From NCBI RefSeq assembly GCF_015840915.1, contig NZ_CP060398.1, forward strand, positions 3,410,001 to 3,474,000: DNA of 64,000 nt. The letters run 5' to 3'. The notes under the pieces are model-generated. The model made no database searches and was not told the DNA's origin. It saw nothing but the letters and a program-made list of their open reading frames with translations. The stretch's first letter is position 1; every line of letters starts with the position of its first letter. This document shows positions 27,172 through 37,184 of the stretch, in pieces. Both the position numbers and the translations under genes were made by a program. The stretch is from Synechococcus sp. CBW1002 (lineage in GTDB: Bacteria > Cyanobacteriota > Cyanobacteriia > PCC-6307 > Cyanobiaceae).

Positions 27172-27987
27172 ATGGAAGCGGAGTCGATCGAGTCGATCAC
27201 CCCATTACTGGCGTCGGCGGATCAGTGGGGAGAGGTGCTGCTGCTGCTGCCGCTGCTGCTGGCGCTGGAGGCAGTGCTTTCGGCCGACAACGCCATCGCC
27301 CTGGCCGCGATCTCCCGCCGGGTGGGCGATCGCGCCGGCCAGGAAAAGGCCCTGAACCTTGGCCTGCTCCTGGCTCTGGTGTTCCGCCTCGGCCTGATCG
27401 CCGCCGCGGAGTGGGTGCTCGACTTCTGGCCCCTCCAGCTCCTGGCGGCGGGCTATCTGCTCTGGTTGAGCGGCAGCCAGCTGCTCGGACTCAACGCAGA
27501 CGACGACGAGCCGGAGGAGGGAGCCAGGCCTGAGGCTCTGCCAGCCCATGGCTCCCACCCGTCTCAAGGGCATCACCATGCCTCGCTGGGTTCGGTGGTG
27601 GCCACCCTGGCCCTCACGGACCTGGCCTTCTCCCTCGACAGCGTCGCCGCCGCGGTGGCGGTGAGTGATCGGCTGTGGCTGGTGATGCTCGGCGGCGTTC
27701 TGGGGGTGATCGCGCTGCGGCTCACCGCCGAACTGTTCATCCGCTGGCTGGGGGTGTTCCGCCATCTGGAGACGGCCGGTTACCTGGCGGTGGGACTGGT
27801 GGGCATCCGCCTGTTGCTGCGGCTGGCGTTGCCCCAGGTGGTGCCGCCAGAATGGTCGCTGCTGATCGTGGTGGGACTGCTGTTCGCCTGGGGCTTCTCA
27901 GTGCGCCGTCCCGTCCCTGCCCTGGAGACAGGGAGCCTGCCCAGCAGGAGCCTCGACCTCGAAGAGAGCGGCCATGGCCGACCCTGA
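27172..27987 (+). CDS. TerC/Alx-family membrane protein
   Basis: The 271-residue integral membrane protein has the TerC signatures: LEAVLSADNAIALAAISRRV with the conserved acidic/Asn metal-site motif in the first helices and VATLALTDLAFSLDSVAAAV as the repeat counterpart (aspartates in both). A histidine-rich cytoplasmic loop (HGSHPSQGHHHA) lies between the two halves. TerC-family proteins are linked to tellurite resistance, manganese export and thylakoid membrane protein insertion, so metal transport is plausible. Its 3' end overlaps the DUF6464 gene by 14 bp, indicating one transcript. Confidence 0.87.
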   Translation: MEAESIESITPLLASADQWGEVLLLLPLLLALEAVLSADNAIALAAISRRVGDRAGQEKALNLGLLLALVFRLGLIAAAEWVLDFWPLQLLAAGYLLWLSGSQLLGLNADDDEPEEGARPEALPAHGSHPSQGHHHASLGSVVATLALTDLAFSLDSVAAAVAVSDRLWLVMLGGVLGVIALRLTAELFIRWLGVFRHLETAGYLAVGLVGIRLLLRLALPQVVPPEWSLLIVVGLLFAWGFSVRRPVPALETGSLPSRSLDLEESGHGRP

Positions 27988-28354
27988 GACCACCAGCCGC
28001 CTGCGGGTGGAACTGCGCCAGATCGACAGCGACCGGCTGCTGGATCGGCTTGAGGTGGCCGAGCTCGGCGAGATCCCCCAACCCGGCCGCTGGATCACCT
28101 GCGGAGGCACAAGCTTTCTGGTGCTGCAACGCCGGCACCGCTATCAACTGCGCAACGGCCGCTACGAGCTGGCGACCATCGCTCTGGAGGTGAAAGCCCA
28201 GAGCCAGCCTGCCGATGCCCGGTGGTGGCAGGGCCGGTGGGTGATCGGTGATCCCTCCTGCCGCTTCAATGCCCGCACGCCCTTGCTCCGCTGCGCCGTG
28301 CTCCCGGAGGGGCCCTGTGACCGCTGCGCTCACTTCACCAACGCCACCACATGA
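27974..28354 (+). CDS. DUF6464 family protein
   Basis: The 126-residue protein has the conserved C-terminal cyanobacterial signature IGDPSCRFNARTPLLRCAVL followed by PEGPCDRCAHF; the cysteines could bind a metal. The N-terminal half (VELRQIDSDRLLDRLEVAEL) looks like a small beta-rich domain. It starts inside the terC 3' end (ATG 27974), so it is translationally coupled to terC. The function is unknown. Confidence 0.78.
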   Translation: MADPETTSRLRVELRQIDSDRLLDRLEVAELGEIPQPGRWITCGGTSFLVLQRRHRYQLRNGRYELATIALEVKAQSQPADARWWQGRWVIGDPSCRFNARTPLLRCAVLPEGPCDRCAHFTNATT

Positions 28355-28504
28355 ACCGGTGTCCGAGCGGTCCGGTCGTGACGATCACGCTGGCTCTCTA
28401 AGCGAAGCAAAGCACTCAAGGAGCAGCAGACCGCTGCGTCGCTGCATTCCATCGTGAGCCTGCCTGTAACGGGGCTGGGAGTTCCGACCCCACCCCCTAG
28501 GGTG

Positions 28505-29869
28505 ATGAACCACGAATGGCTTCCCCTGCAGCGCTCTCCCGATTCCACCGGCGAGCCCCCCGCCGTCGACTTCGACTCTCTTGGGCTCGGCGAGCCTCTG
28601 TTGAGGGCTGTGGCCGACAAGGGCTATCGGGTTCCCTCGCCGATTCAGCGGGATTGCATTCCGGCAGTGCTGAGCGGCCGCGACGTGATGGCCGCCGCCC
28701 AGACCGGCACCGGCAAGACCGCCGGCTTCACCCTGCCGATGCTGGAGCGTCTGCGCCATGGGCCCCATGCCCGGGCCGGCGTGGTTCGAGCCCTGGTGCT
28801 CACCCCCACCCGCGAACTCGCCGCCCAGGTGGGTGAAAGCGTGACCGCCTATGGCCGCTACCTGGATCTGCGCTCCGACGTGGTCTTCGGTGGAGTGAAG
28901 GTGAATCCCCAGATCTCCCGTCTGCAGCGGGGCACCGACGTGCTGGTGGCCACGCCCGGTCGGCTGATGGATCTCCATCAGCAGAAGGCTCTCCGCCTGG
29001 ATCGCGTCGAGATCCTGGTGCTCGATGAAGCCGATCGGATGCTCGACATGGGCTTCATCCGCGACATCCAGAAGATCCTGGCCCTGCTGCCGGCCAAGCG
29101 TCAGAACCTGCTGTTCTCAGCAACCTTCAACCCCTCGATCCGCCGGCTGGCCACGGGGCTGCTGCACAACCCCCTGCAGCTTCAGGCCTCCCCCGAGAAT
29201 CGAACCGCCACCACGGTGGAGCACATCCTCCATCCCTGCGACATGGGGCGGAAACCGGATCTGCTCTGCCATCTGATTGCCAGCAATGACTGGCGGCAAG
29301 TGCTGGTGTTCTCCCGCACCAAGCACGGCGCCAACCGCCTGGCCGAACGGCTCACCCAGGAGGGGATGGCGGCGGCGGCGATCCACGGCAACAAGAGCCA
29401 GGGGGCCCGCACCAGGGCCCTGGCGGGATTCAAGAGCGGCGAGTTGCGGGTTCTGGTGGCGACCGATCTTGCCGCCCGCGGCATCGACATTCACCAGTTG
29501 CCCCACGTGGTGAATCTGGATCTGCCCAACCAGGCGGAAGACTATGTCCATCGCATCGGCCGCACCGGCCGTGCCGGCCACAACGGCCACGCCGTGTCTC
29601 TCGTGGCGGCGGAGGAGCATGAGCTGCTGCGTGCCATCGAGAAGATGATCGGCACCGCCCTGCCGCGCCAGGAGGTGCCTGGGTTTGAACCCAAGGTTCT
29701 GTCAGCGCCTCCCCTGGATCTGAGCGGCGGCCGGGGCCGGGGCGGCCCACCCCGCACAGGCAGCCGCAGGACTTCATCATCTGCACCGAGTGGCCGCCGT
29801 GGTGGGGGCGGCGGGCGGTCCGAAGCAGGTCGCCCTGAATCCGGCCGGCGGCCCCAGCGACGGGGCTGA
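28505..29869 (+). CDS. DEAD-box RNA helicase
   Basis: The protein has about 454 residues from ATG 28505 (a GTG at 28454 in frame would add 17). The ordered motifs are: the Q motif ([16 protein letters not shown]), AAQTGTGKT (I), PTRELAAQ (Ia), TPGRLMD (Ib), VLDEADRML (II), FSATF (III), [10 protein letters not shown] (IV), [14 protein letters not shown] (V) and [10 protein letters not shown] (VI). The tail is Gly/Arg/Ser-rich ([22 protein letters not shown]), typical of RNA-binding extensions in RhlE/CrhR-like helicases. It probably remodels mRNA or rRNA. The 150-bp 5' region could hold a regulated leader but shows no clear motif. Confidence 0.92.
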   Translation: MNHEWLPLQRSPDSTGEPPAVDFDSLGLGEPLLRAVADKGYRVPSPIQRDCIPAVLSGRDVMAAAQTGTGKTAGFTLPMLERLRHGPHARAGVVRALVLTPTRELAAQVGESVTAYGRYLDLRSDVVFGGVKVNPQISRLQRGTDVLVATPGRLMDLHQQKALRLDRVEILVLDEADRMLDMGFIRDIQKILALLPAKRQNLLFSATFNPSIRRLATGLLHNPLQLQASPENRTATTVEHILHPCDMGRKPDLLCHLIASNDWRQVLVFSRTKHGANRLAERLTQEGMAAAAIHGNKSQGARTRALAGFKSGELRVLVATDLAARGIDIHQLPHVVNLDLPNQAEDYVHRIGRTGRAGHNGHAVSLVAAEEHELLRAIEKMIGTALPRQEVPGFEPKVLSAPPLDLSGGRGRGGPPRTGSRRTSSSAPSGRRGGGGGRSEAGRPESGRRPQRRG

Positions 29870-29874
29870 GCATC

Positions 29875-29899
29875 TGTCAAAACCGCAGTCGTTTTGACA
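29875..29899. terminator. hairpin downstream of the RNA helicase gene
   Basis: A perfect 9-bp inverted repeat (TGTCAAAAC / GTTTTGACA) with a 7-nt loop follows the helicase stop codon by a few bases. It lacks a T tract. It could be a terminator or a regulatory site in the leader of the small gene that starts at 29960. Confidence 0.5.
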
Positions 29900-29959
29900 G
29901 TCCGAATCAGCAGAGTGCGTTCAGATAGCGGTGTCCCTGCCTCCAGCTCTCGCAGCTCC

Positions 29960-30142
29960 ATGCCCTACGAACCCGGAAGCACCGAATGCCGCGTTCTGAT
30001 CGACTGCAAGGCCCAGATCGAATCGATGCTCCTGTCGCTGAATCGCATCTCCGATTCGGCGCCCATCCGTGATCAGCTGGTGTCGGTCTACAGCCAGCTC
30101 GAAGGTCTGCACGACAGCCACCGCTCCTCGACACTGGTCTGA
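29960..30142 (+). CDS. small hypothetical protein
   Basis: The 60-residue protein starts at ATG 29960 (MPYEPGSTECRVLIDCKAQI) and is mostly one amphipathic helical region (ESMLLSLNRISDSAPIRDQL, VSVYSQLEGLHDSH). An upstream in-frame GTG/ATG at 29894 would add 22 residues of poor composition that overlap the hairpin. It resembles the small, uncharacterised acidic proteins often seen in picocyanobacteria, but I cannot name a family. Confidence 0.5.
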   Translation: MPYEPGSTECRVLIDCKAQIESMLLSLNRISDSAPIRDQLVSVYSQLEGLHDSHRSSTLV

Positions 30143-30647
30143 GCTTCTGCCACTGATTCGACTTCTGCCATTAGTCAAACCCCTGGCTTTCGTGCACCAT
30201 GGTTTATCTGTAGTTGAGGCCATTCCTGAATCCTTGCCATCTTGTGGATGTCATCAATCACGAGCAATGGCAATCATCAATTCGTCTCCAGAGCAGATTA
30301 ATCTGATCATCATCTTGTGATCTGCCGCTAGCCATCCATCGGAACACATGGATCAAGGAGGGGCTGGCAAGCCAAAGCACTCGCCGGATCTGAGCTTCAG
30401 ACTCACATCCGTGCCATGACGAATCTTTCTCCAGTCTCTTGCCCACGTCACTTGCCCAGGCCACCCCGACAGGATCCAGCAGAGCCTCTGAATTCAGAGC
30501 AGGCCTGCCAGGTTCGACCTGAAGTCTTGAAAGAACAACACGAACGACACCACTTGATTCCGTCGAGATCACGCAAATAGTGACGGGTTTGAGATGCTGT
30601 AGCGACGATGGCCAACGGCTGAAGGACCAGGGGGCTTAACTTGGTCA
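30143..30647. other. intergenic stretch without recognisable gene
   Basis: About 500 bases of lower GC separate the small gene and ppk2. The only pattern noted is a short direct repeat (CTTCTGCCACTGATTCGA followed by CTTCTGCCATTAGTCA near 30144-30177). No convincing open frame, tRNA or hairpin was found; the ppk2 promoter is expected here. Confidence 0.4.
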
Positions 30648-31673
30648 ATGCCGCCGATCGACTTCGTCCCCATGGCAGACAATGAACTGGAGATGGACCT
30701 GACCGAAACGGCCAAAGACAAGAAGGAAATCAAGAATGGCATGAAGGAGAAAAAAAAGAAGAAGAAAAAGAAGAAAGCCAACAATCTCATCAGCGGCAAG
30801 AGCAAGCATGGACCCAGCAAGGCTGTCTCCCTTGACCGCTACCATCCATCGCCGATTCTCGACGACTTCTCCGTCAATTCCGAAGGCAAGCAACCCAAAC
30901 TGAATCGCAAGTTGTACGAGAAAGAGCTGGAAAGGCTGCAAGTGGAGCTGGTGAAGATGCAATATTGGATCAAACATGTTGGCTATCGCATTATCATCCT
31001 CTTTGAGGGCCGCGATGCTGCCGGAAAAGGCGGCACGATCAAGCGCATCACGGAGCCCCTCAATCCCCGAGGCTGCAATGTGGTGGCCTTGGGGACCCCA
31101 TCGGACAGGCAGAAAAATCAATGGTATTTCCAGCGTTACGTCGAGAATTTTCCCTCCTCTGGCGAACTGGTTCTGTTCGATCGCAGCTGGTATAACCGGG
31201 CCGGCGTGGAACGGGTGATGGGATTCTGCACGCCTGAACAGGTGGATGAATTCATGCTGTCTTGTCCCGAATTCGAAAGGATGCTGGTCAGAAGTGGCAT
31301 CACCTTGATCAAGTACTGGTTCTCGGTCAGCGATGACGAGCAGGAAGCACGGTTCCGCTCCAGGCTCCAGGATCCTGCCCGCCGCTGGAAGTTGAGCCCG
31401 ATGGATCTCGAATCCAGGGATCGCTGGGTGGAATTCAGCAAGGCTAAAGACGACATGTTCCTGCATACCAACATCCCCGAAGCACCCTGGTTCACCGTCG
31501 AGGCGGATGACAAACGTCGCGCCCGGCTCAACTGCATCCGCCATCTGTTGAGCAAGGTGCCCTACAAGGACATGACGCCCGAAGCCATTGAACTCCCACC
31601 TCGCAAGAGCGGTGGTGATTACCAACGGCCGCCGATGAATGAGCAGTTCTTTGTTCCCAACTGCTATCCCTGA
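30648..31673 (+). CDS. ppk2: polyphosphate kinase 2
   Basis: PPK2 uses polyphosphate to phosphorylate nucleoside mono- or diphosphates. The 341-residue protein has EGRDAAGKGGTIKRITEPLN (Walker A), QRYVENFPSSGELVLFDRSW plus YNRAGVERVMGF (Walker B and lid), and LSPMDLESRDRWVEFSKAKD. It is a single-domain form. The N-terminal extension holds an unusual run of lysines (residues 28-40, encoded by an A-rich tract near 30750-30777), which could bind the polyanionic substrate. Starts at 30648 or 30672 are both possible. The type II NADH dehydrogenase gene follows 7 bp downstream. Confidence 0.92.
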   Translation: MPPIDFVPMADNELEMDLTETAKDKKEIKNGMKEKKKKKKKKKANNLISGKSKHGPSKAVSLDRYHPSPILDDFSVNSEGKQPKLNRKLYEKELERLQVELVKMQYWIKHVGYRIIILFEGRDAAGKGGTIKRITEPLNPRGCNVVALGTPSDRQKNQWYFQRYVENFPSSGELVLFDRSWYNRAGVERVMGFCTPEQVDEFMLSCPEFERMLVRSGITLIKYWFSVSDDEQEARFRSRLQDPARRWKLSPMDLESRDRWVEFSKAKDDMFLHTNIPEAPWFTVEADDKRRARLNCIRHLLSKVPYKDMTPEAIELPPRKSGGDYQRPPMNEQFFVPNCYP

Positions 31674-31680
31674 GCCGGCA

Positions 31681-33117
31681 ATGGCAAACCAGCACTACTA
31701 TCTCGAACTCGATCCCCCCCAGGAGTCGCTGCGCAGCTGTCCCCATGTGGTGGTGGTGGGTGGTGGGTTTGCGGGTCTGAAGGTTTGCCACACCCTCAAG
31801 AACAAGGATGTTCGGGTCACACTGATCGATAAGCGGAACTTCAACCTGTTCCAGCCCCTGCTCTACCAGGTGGCCTCAGGCCTGGTTTCCGAGGCCGATG
31901 TGGCCTCACCCTTGCGGCAGATGGTGGGGCAGGCCCCCAACCTGCAGATTCTGCTGGGCGAGGTGGTGGACATCCATGCCGACAAGCGCGAAGTGGTGCT
32001 CAACGATCGCCGCCTCAGCTACGACCACCTCATCCTGGCCAGCGGGTCGGGCAGCACCTACTTCGGCCGCGAGGAGTGGCGGCCGCTGGCGCCACCGATG
32101 AAGATCCTGGAGCACGCCGATGAAATCCGCCGGCGCCTGCTGATGGCCCTCGAGGAAGCGGAACAGACCCGCGATCCGGAACGCCGTCGCTTTCTGCAGA
32201 CCGCCGTGGTGGTGGGGGCAGGTCCGGCCGGCTGCGAACTGGCCGGTTCGTTGATCGAGCTGATGCACCGCTCCGTCCGCTGCGACTTCAAACAACTGAA
32301 GCGCGAAGACTGTCAGGTGGTGCTGCTCGATGCGGTGGATCGGGTCTTGCCGACCATGGCGCCAGCCCTATCCGCCGATGCCGGTCACTATCTCACCCGT
32401 CAGGGGGTGGATCTGCGGCTCAACACCATGGTGGAGAGCATTCAGCCCGGCCGGGTTCTGATGCGCAGCACCGCCACCAAACTCGTAGACGAGCTGGAAG
32501 CGGCAACCATCTGCTGGACGGCCGGTGTGCGGGCCTCAAGGCTGGGCAAGCGTCTGGCGGACGCCACCGGCTGTGAGCTGGATCGGGGCGGTCGTGTGGT
32601 GGTCAACCCGGATTTTTCGGTGCCGGGCCATCCCGAAATCCGGGTGGTGGGTGATCTCTGCTGCTACAGCCACACCCAGGACAGCAAAGCCGTGCCTGGC
32701 ATGGCCGGACCGGCCGTGCAGATGGGCGGTTGGGTGGCCAGCGACCTGCTCGCCAAGCTCAACGACCAGCCCCATGCACCGTTCCGTTGGATGGATCTGG
32801 GCAGCATGGCGGTGATCGGCCCCTGGTATGCCGTGGCGGATCTGCGCGGCCTGCATCTCACCGGCCTGGCCGGCTGGATCGTCTGGGCCCTGGCCCATCT
32901 GGCCTTCATCCCCGACACGGAGAACCGGATCGCGCTGTTCAGCAAGTGGATGTGGCAGATCGCCACCCGCCAGCGCACGGCCCTGCTGATCACCGGCCGC
33001 CCGGATCAGCACCTGGGTGTCGATGTGGGACTGATGCCTGCCGAACGTTCCGAACGACTGCCAGCCACGGTATCCCTGTCTGAAACTCCGGCTCAAGAAG
33101 AGGCAACGGCAGCCTGA
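31681..33117 (+). CDS. type II NAD(P)H dehydrogenase (NDH-2)
   Basis: The 478-residue FAD-dependent oxidoreductase transfers electrons from NAD(P)H to quinone without pumping protons. It has an N-terminal FAD-binding motif VVVVGGGFAGLKVCHTL, the NDH-2-like FNLFQPLLYQVASGLVSEAD, a second nucleotide fold VVVGAGPAGCELAGSLIELM, and VVGDLCCYSHTQD with the FAD-contacting Gly-Asp. The C-terminal part includes a hydrophobic segment (LTGLAGWIVWALAHLAF) that could anchor it to membranes. ATG 31681 fits the family start. It follows ppk2 closely and is likely co-transcribed. Confidence 0.9.
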   Translation: MANQHYYLELDPPQESLRSCPHVVVVGGGFAGLKVCHTLKNKDVRVTLIDKRNFNLFQPLLYQVASGLVSEADVASPLRQMVGQAPNLQILLGEVVDIHADKREVVLNDRRLSYDHLILASGSGSTYFGREEWRPLAPPMKILEHADEIRRRLLMALEEAEQTRDPERRRFLQTAVVVGAGPAGCELAGSLIELMHRSVRCDFKQLKREDCQVVLLDAVDRVLPTMAPALSADAGHYLTRQGVDLRLNTMVESIQPGRVLMRSTATKLVDELEAATICWTAGVRASRLGKRLADATGCELDRGGRVVVNPDFSVPGHPEIRVVGDLCCYSHTQDSKAVPGMAGPAVQMGGWVASDLLAKLNDQPHAPFRWMDLGSMAVIGPWYAVADLRGLHLTGLAGWIVWALAHLAFIPDTENRIALFSKWMWQIATRQRTALLITGRPDQHLGVDVGLMPAERSERLPATVSLSETPAQEEATAA

Positions 33118-33160
33118 TCAAGGCTCAGACGCCGGTTGGGCCAGCGCGTCGGAGCCAGGA

Positions 33161-34231
33161 TCAGACGCCGAAGCGATCCCCTGGCTGGGCCCCCAGCTGT
33201 TGCAGCAGGCTCTGGCCCGCCGCAGGAGCCTTGCCCTCCAGTTGCGCCGTGCGCAGCAACACGGGACAACCACCCGTGGCAATCACCAGTCCCACCCCCT
33301 GTGCCACGGCCAGCACCGTGCCAGGAACGGCCTCACTCGAACGATCGGGCACTCCTGACTGCGTGGGGAGCTCTGGCACTCCTGGCTGACTCCAGCGATC
33401 ACACAACGCCGCCCCCGCTTCGCTGAGCTGGTCGCGCAGGCGCTGCACCAGAGGCTCGGTGGCCAGCAGCTTGATGCGTTTGCCCCGCCACTGGCTCACG
33501 GCGCCGGGGTAGAGGCCCATCACCTGGCGATGCAGGGTCAGGGCCGAGCTGGCCCAGTCGATCTGGAGGTCGTCCTTGGTGAGCATGCGGGCGTAGGTCG
33601 TGCCCTCTTCGCTCTGAGTCCGTACCCCGAGCCGCTGCAGCCGCTCCGCCTCCGGGCCGGATCCGGCCGCCTCGATCAGGGGCAGGCTCTCGATCAGAAG
33701 CTCGGCGGTGAGCTGACTGAGCCGCTGGCCGAGTTGCTCGGCGTTCTCGATCAGGCCGATCGGCAGACGGCGCTCCAGCAGCACCGGCCCGGTATCGAGC
33801 CCCTCCTCCATCGCCATGATCCCCACGCCGGTCTCGGCATCCCCCTCCAGCAGGCTCCACTGGATCGGGCCGGCGCCACGCCAGCGAGGCAGCAGGGAGC
33901 CATGGCCGTTCCAACAGCCCAGCGGCGGCTGGGACAGCACCGCTGGCGGCAGGATCTGGCCGAAGGCCACCACCACGTAGAGGTCGGCGCCGAGGGCAGC
34001 CAGCTGGGCCTGGCACTCGGGTTCGCGTCGGATCCGTTCGGGTGTGAACACGGGTAAGCCCAGCTCCAGGGCCCGTGCCTTCACCGGCGAAGGCTGAAGC
34101 GCCTTGCCACGGCCACGCCGCCGATCCGGCTGGGTCACCACGCCCACCAGCTGATGGCCTGCTGCCACCAGGGCATCAAGGCTGGGAACTGCGTAGGCAG
34201 GAGTGCCCCAGAACAGGATCTTCAACGCCAT
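33161..34231 (-). CDS. fmt: methionyl-tRNA formyltransferase
   Basis: Fmt formylates initiator Met-tRNA using 10-formyl-THF. The 356-residue protein begins LKILFWGTPAYAVPSLDALV, has VTQPDRRRGRGK, the active-site block NGHGSLLPRWRGAGPIQWSL (consensus NxHxSLLPxWRGAxPI; Asn and His kept), EGLDTGPVLL with the catalytic Asp region, and a C-terminal tRNA-binding domain with QLEGKAPAAGQ. The C-terminal domain carries an insert rich in Pro/Ser near residues 285-310. It is the last gene of the tldD-tldE-fmt run on this strand, 15 bp after tldE. Confidence 0.94.
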   Translation of the reverse strand: MALKILFWGTPAYAVPSLDALVAAGHQLVGVVTQPDRRRGRGKALQPSPVKARALELGLPVFTPERIRREPECQAQLAALGADLYVVVAFGQILPPAVLSQPPLGCWNGHGSLLPRWRGAGPIQWSLLEGDAETGVGIMAMEEGLDTGPVLLERRLPIGLIENAEQLGQRLSQLTAELLIESLPLIEAAGSGPEAERLQRLGVRTQSEEGTTYARMLTKDDLQIDWASSALTLHRQVMGLYPGAVSQWRGKRIKLLATEPLVQRLRDQLSEAGAALCDRWSQPGVPELPTQSGVPDRSSEAVPGTVLAVAQGVGLVIATGGCPVLLRTAQLEGKAPAAGQSLLQQLGAQPGDRFGV

Positions 34232-34246
34232 CGCGGGGCCGGAGCG

Positions 34247-35620
34247 TCAGGCCTCGCCGGTGATCGAAAGCCCTTCCACCCAGACATGCGGGCAGACCCC
34301 ATCCGGGGTGATCTGCGGCTCCCCCTCGAAACCGACGATCGCCTTCAAGACCTGGCGGATATCCCCGGCCACGGTGGCGGCCTCGATCGAGCGGCGTTCA
34401 CCGCGTCTGAGCAACCAGCCGTCGAAGGGCAAGGAGAACGACCCCTGGCTGGCCTTGACGCCGGCATGAAGCGCCGAGAGTGAGTCGATCCAGACGATCG
34501 GATCGGCAGCGGTGAAGCGATTCAGGCCCTGCTGGCCGCCGCCGCTGCCCGGGGTGGGACCGATCTCAAACCAATCGGGACCCACCGACACCTTGGCACC
34601 CATGCCCGCATGGCCCGTGGGAGCCACACCAAAGGCACGGGCGGTGGCTTCCGAATGGAGGAAATGGCGCAACACGCCCCCCTCCAGCAAGGCCAAGCGG
34701 GCCGTGGGTGTGCCTTCACCATCGAAGGCAGAGGCGCCGATGTTGCCGGGATGGCGGCCGTGGTCGTGCAGGTCGAGGAAGGGAACGGCAAGAGACTCCC
34801 CCAGCGACTCCCGGTTGCTGAGGCTGACGCCATCGAGCACGGCGCGGGCATTGAACAGGTTGCTGAAGGCGCCGATCAGATCAAGAAAGGCCTCGGGGCT
34901 GAACACGCAGGTGTAACGGCCGGTCTCGATCGGGGCGTAATCGAGGTGGGAGGCCGTGAGCCCAGCGGCCTCCTCGATGCAGCCGGCGATGTCGAGGTCA
35001 GCGGCGCCGTAGGCCAGGCGCACCGCACCGGCACTGCGTGGTTTGCGGCCGGCTTCTTCGGCCCGGGCGTAGAGATAGAGGCTGGCAGTGGTGAGCTGCT
35101 GCTGGCGGCAGGCACCGGCACTGTTGAGATAGATGCGGTCGCTGCTGCGCTGGGCCAGACCGTTGTAGGGAACGGTGTCGATGGCGGGATGGCTCTCCAG
35201 CAGCTGGTGCTCCGCATCCTTGAGGGTGGCGAGCAGATCAAGGATGCTGACCGGGTCCTTGATCGGTTGATCCAGGGGCTGCAACGGCGCAGTGGCCAGT
35301 GGCGAGAAGGCGGGGATGTCGTCGGCATTCCCGAAGGCGCTGGCCTCACTGGCACCGGCCAGGGCCCGCTCCAGGCCGGCATCGGACAGATCAGAGGTGC
35401 TGGTGATGCCCACAAGGCCGTCGTCGTTCCAGACCCGCACGGTGATGGAGCTGCGCTGAGCCCCTTTCATCTGCTTCGCCTCGCCGCGGTCGACCTGCAC
35501 CGAGGTGTCGGTGCTGCAGGCGGCACCAAGATCCCACTGGCGAATGCCCGAACGGGCGGCCATCTGATCGAGGCGGGAGCGGAGGGTCTCGGCATCGAGA
35601 CCGGAAGGAGAGCGGGTCAT
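34247..35620 (-). CDS. tldE: TldE/PmbA-family metalloprotease subunit
   Basis: The 457-residue protein is the partner of TldD: SITVRVWNDDGLVGITSTSD in the N-terminal domain, YTCVFSPEAFLDLIGAFSNL, VPFLDLHDHGRHPGNIGASA, FDGEGTPTARLALLEGGVLR and a C-terminal region ending in SIEAATVAGDIRQVLKAIVG. As in other PmbA/TldE proteins there is no HExxxH zinc motif, so it is expected to act as the non-catalytic half of a TldD/TldE heterodimer that degrades small or unfolded peptides. The ATG at 35620 lies 3 bp after the tldD stop codon. Confidence 0.9.
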   Translation of the reverse strand: MTRSPSGLDAETLRSRLDQMAARSGIRQWDLGAACSTDTSVQVDRGEAKQMKGAQRSSITVRVWNDDGLVGITSTSDLSDAGLERALAGASEASAFGNADDIPAFSPLATAPLQPLDQPIKDPVSILDLLATLKDAEHQLLESHPAIDTVPYNGLAQRSSDRIYLNSAGACRQQQLTTASLYLYARAEEAGRKPRSAGAVRLAYGAADLDIAGCIEEAAGLTASHLDYAPIETGRYTCVFSPEAFLDLIGAFSNLFNARAVLDGVSLSNRESLGESLAVPFLDLHDHGRHPGNIGASAFDGEGTPTARLALLEGGVLRHFLHSEATARAFGVAPTGHAGMGAKVSVGPDWFEIGPTPGSGGGQQGLNRFTAADPIVWIDSLSALHAGVKASQGSFSLPFDGWLLRRGERRSIEAATVAGDIRQVLKAIVGFEGEPQITPDGVCPHVWVEGLSITGEA

Positions 35621-35623
35621 GAC

Positions 35624-37087
35624 TCAGCGGCCTCCCACGGTGATCGAATCCACCTTGATGTGGGGCTGGCCCACGGTCACGAAGATGCTGCCGCTCACCG
35701 AGCCGCAGAAGCCCGCAGCCAGTTCAAGGTCATCGGCGCACATGGAGATGCGGGGCATCACCTCCTTGGCCTCACCGATCAAGGTGGCGCCCTTCACCGG
35801 CTTGGTGAGTTCACCGTTCTCGATCAGATAGCCCTCCTCCACGGCAAAGTTGAACTGGCCGGTGGGTCCGACGCTGCCGCCACCCATGGCCTTGCAGTAG
35901 AGACCCCGATCCACCGAGGCGATCAGCTCAGCGGGCGTATGGGGTCCAGCGGCGATGTAGGTGTTGCGCATGCGGCTGGCGGCGGCAAACGAATGGCTCT
36001 GGCGCCGGCCGCTGCCGGTGCGCGCATGGCCGGTGCGCCGCTCGCCGGCGCGGTCGCTGAGGAAACGCTGCAGCACGCCATTCTCGATCAGCACGGTGCG
36101 CTGGGGCTCCATGCCCTCGTCATCCATCGAGAGGGAACCGAAGGCGCCATCGCTGAGGCCTTCGTCGATGGCGGTGACGGCCTCATGGGCAATCGCGGAG
36201 CCGACCCGGTCGGCGAAGGGAGTGGTGCCCCGCTCCACCTGGGTGGTTTCCAGCAGATGGCCGCAGGCTTCGTGGAAGATCACGCCGCCGAAGCGGTTGG
36301 CCAGCACCACCGGGCACTGTCCGGCCTCGACGTAGTCGGCGTAGAGCATGGTGCTGGCGCTGGCACAGACCTCCTGGGCTGAGGTCTCGGCGTTCCACTG
36401 GCGCAGGTCGTCCGGTCGGCCGGAGGTGCCGTAGCGGCGTCCCACGCCGGCGCGGTGATCGCCATCGGCGGCCAGCACATTCAGTCCCACGGATTGATGC
36501 AGCCGGATATCGCGGGCAAAGGTGCCATCGCTGGCGGCCACCAGCACCTCCTGCCAGTCGCGGGCGTAACTGCCGCGGCGGGCCTGAAGGTGGCTGCCAT
36601 GCCGTTGCAGCCGATCAGTGCCTTCCAGCAAACGATGGGTGGCTTCGCGCAGGTCGGGGCAGCGGTCGAGCCAGTCGAGCTTGGCGGCACCAAAGTCACG
36701 CAGACCGGGAAGACCCTCAAAGGGGGATCGATCCGGGACACTGCGCACCAGAGCCAGCATGCCCAGAGCCTGATCAAGGGCGGCCATCAGACCCGCCGCA
36801 CTGAGATCATTGGTGGAGACAAAGCCATCCCGTTCCCCGAGGAAGACGCGGATGCCGGCACCCATGCCTAAGGCCGGGCTCACGTTGGTGATCGTGTCCT
36901 GTTCGGCGAGCACGCCAAGGTGGTCGGTGCGCTCGAGAAACACCTCCACCAGATCGGCACCAGCACCGCGGCCGGCGCTGAGCAGAGGCTCCAGGCGACC
37001 ACTCCAGCTGGCATCAAAACCGGAAGGGCCGGCACTGGCGCGCGGCGCCTCGGCCGCTGGAGCGTTGCTGGGGAGGGACGCGACCAA
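35624..37087 (-). CDS. tldD: TldD-family metalloprotease subunit
   Basis: The 487-residue protein contains the TldD zinc motif [10 protein letters not shown] (HExxxH), preceded by [11 protein letters not shown] and followed by [36 protein letters not shown] and [20 protein letters not shown]. This is the catalytic partner of the TldE encoded just downstream. The apparent start is TTG at 37087; the first 25 residues are Ala/Pro rich and the real start may be internal. The pair is common in cyanobacteria and is usually cytoplasmic. Confidence 0.92.
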   Translation of the reverse strand: MVASLPSNAPAAEAPRASAGPSGFDASWSGRLEPLLSAGRGAGADLVEVFLERTDHLGVLAEQDTITNVSPALGMGAGIRVFLGERDGFVSTNDLSAAGLMAALDQALGMLALVRSVPDRSPFEGLPGLRDFGAAKLDWLDRCPDLREATHRLLEGTDRLQRHGSHLQARRGSYARDWQEVLVAASDGTFARDIRLHQSVGLNVLAADGDHRAGVGRRYGTSGRPDDLRQWNAETSAQEVCASASTMLYADYVEAGQCPVVLANRFGGVIFHEACGHLLETTQVERGTTPFADRVGSAIAHEAVTAIDEGLSDGAFGSLSMDDEGMEPQRTVLIENGVLQRFLSDRAGERRTGHARTGSGRRQSHSFAAASRMRNTYIAAGPHTPAELIASVDRGLYCKAMGGGSVGPTGQFNFAVEEGYLIENGELTKPVKGATLIGEAKEVMPRISMCADDLELAAGFCGSVSGSIFVTVGQPHIKVDSITVGGR

Positions 37088-37184
37088 GGCGGTGTCTTGC
37101 AGAAATCAAAAAGCCATCACCGGCCAGTCGCAGCGGGCTGCAGACCAGTGGTGATGGCAGTGAGGCTAGCCAGGCAGCCCGGCC

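Noticed and set aside
30258-30572. 104-codon minus-strand frame upstream of ppk2
   Set aside because: No motif, atypical composition and no plausible ribosome binding site.
34610-36382. 590-codon + strand frame across tldE/tldD
   Set aside because: It is antisense to two strongly supported genes; the composition is Gly/Ala/Val/His rich and no domain is visible.
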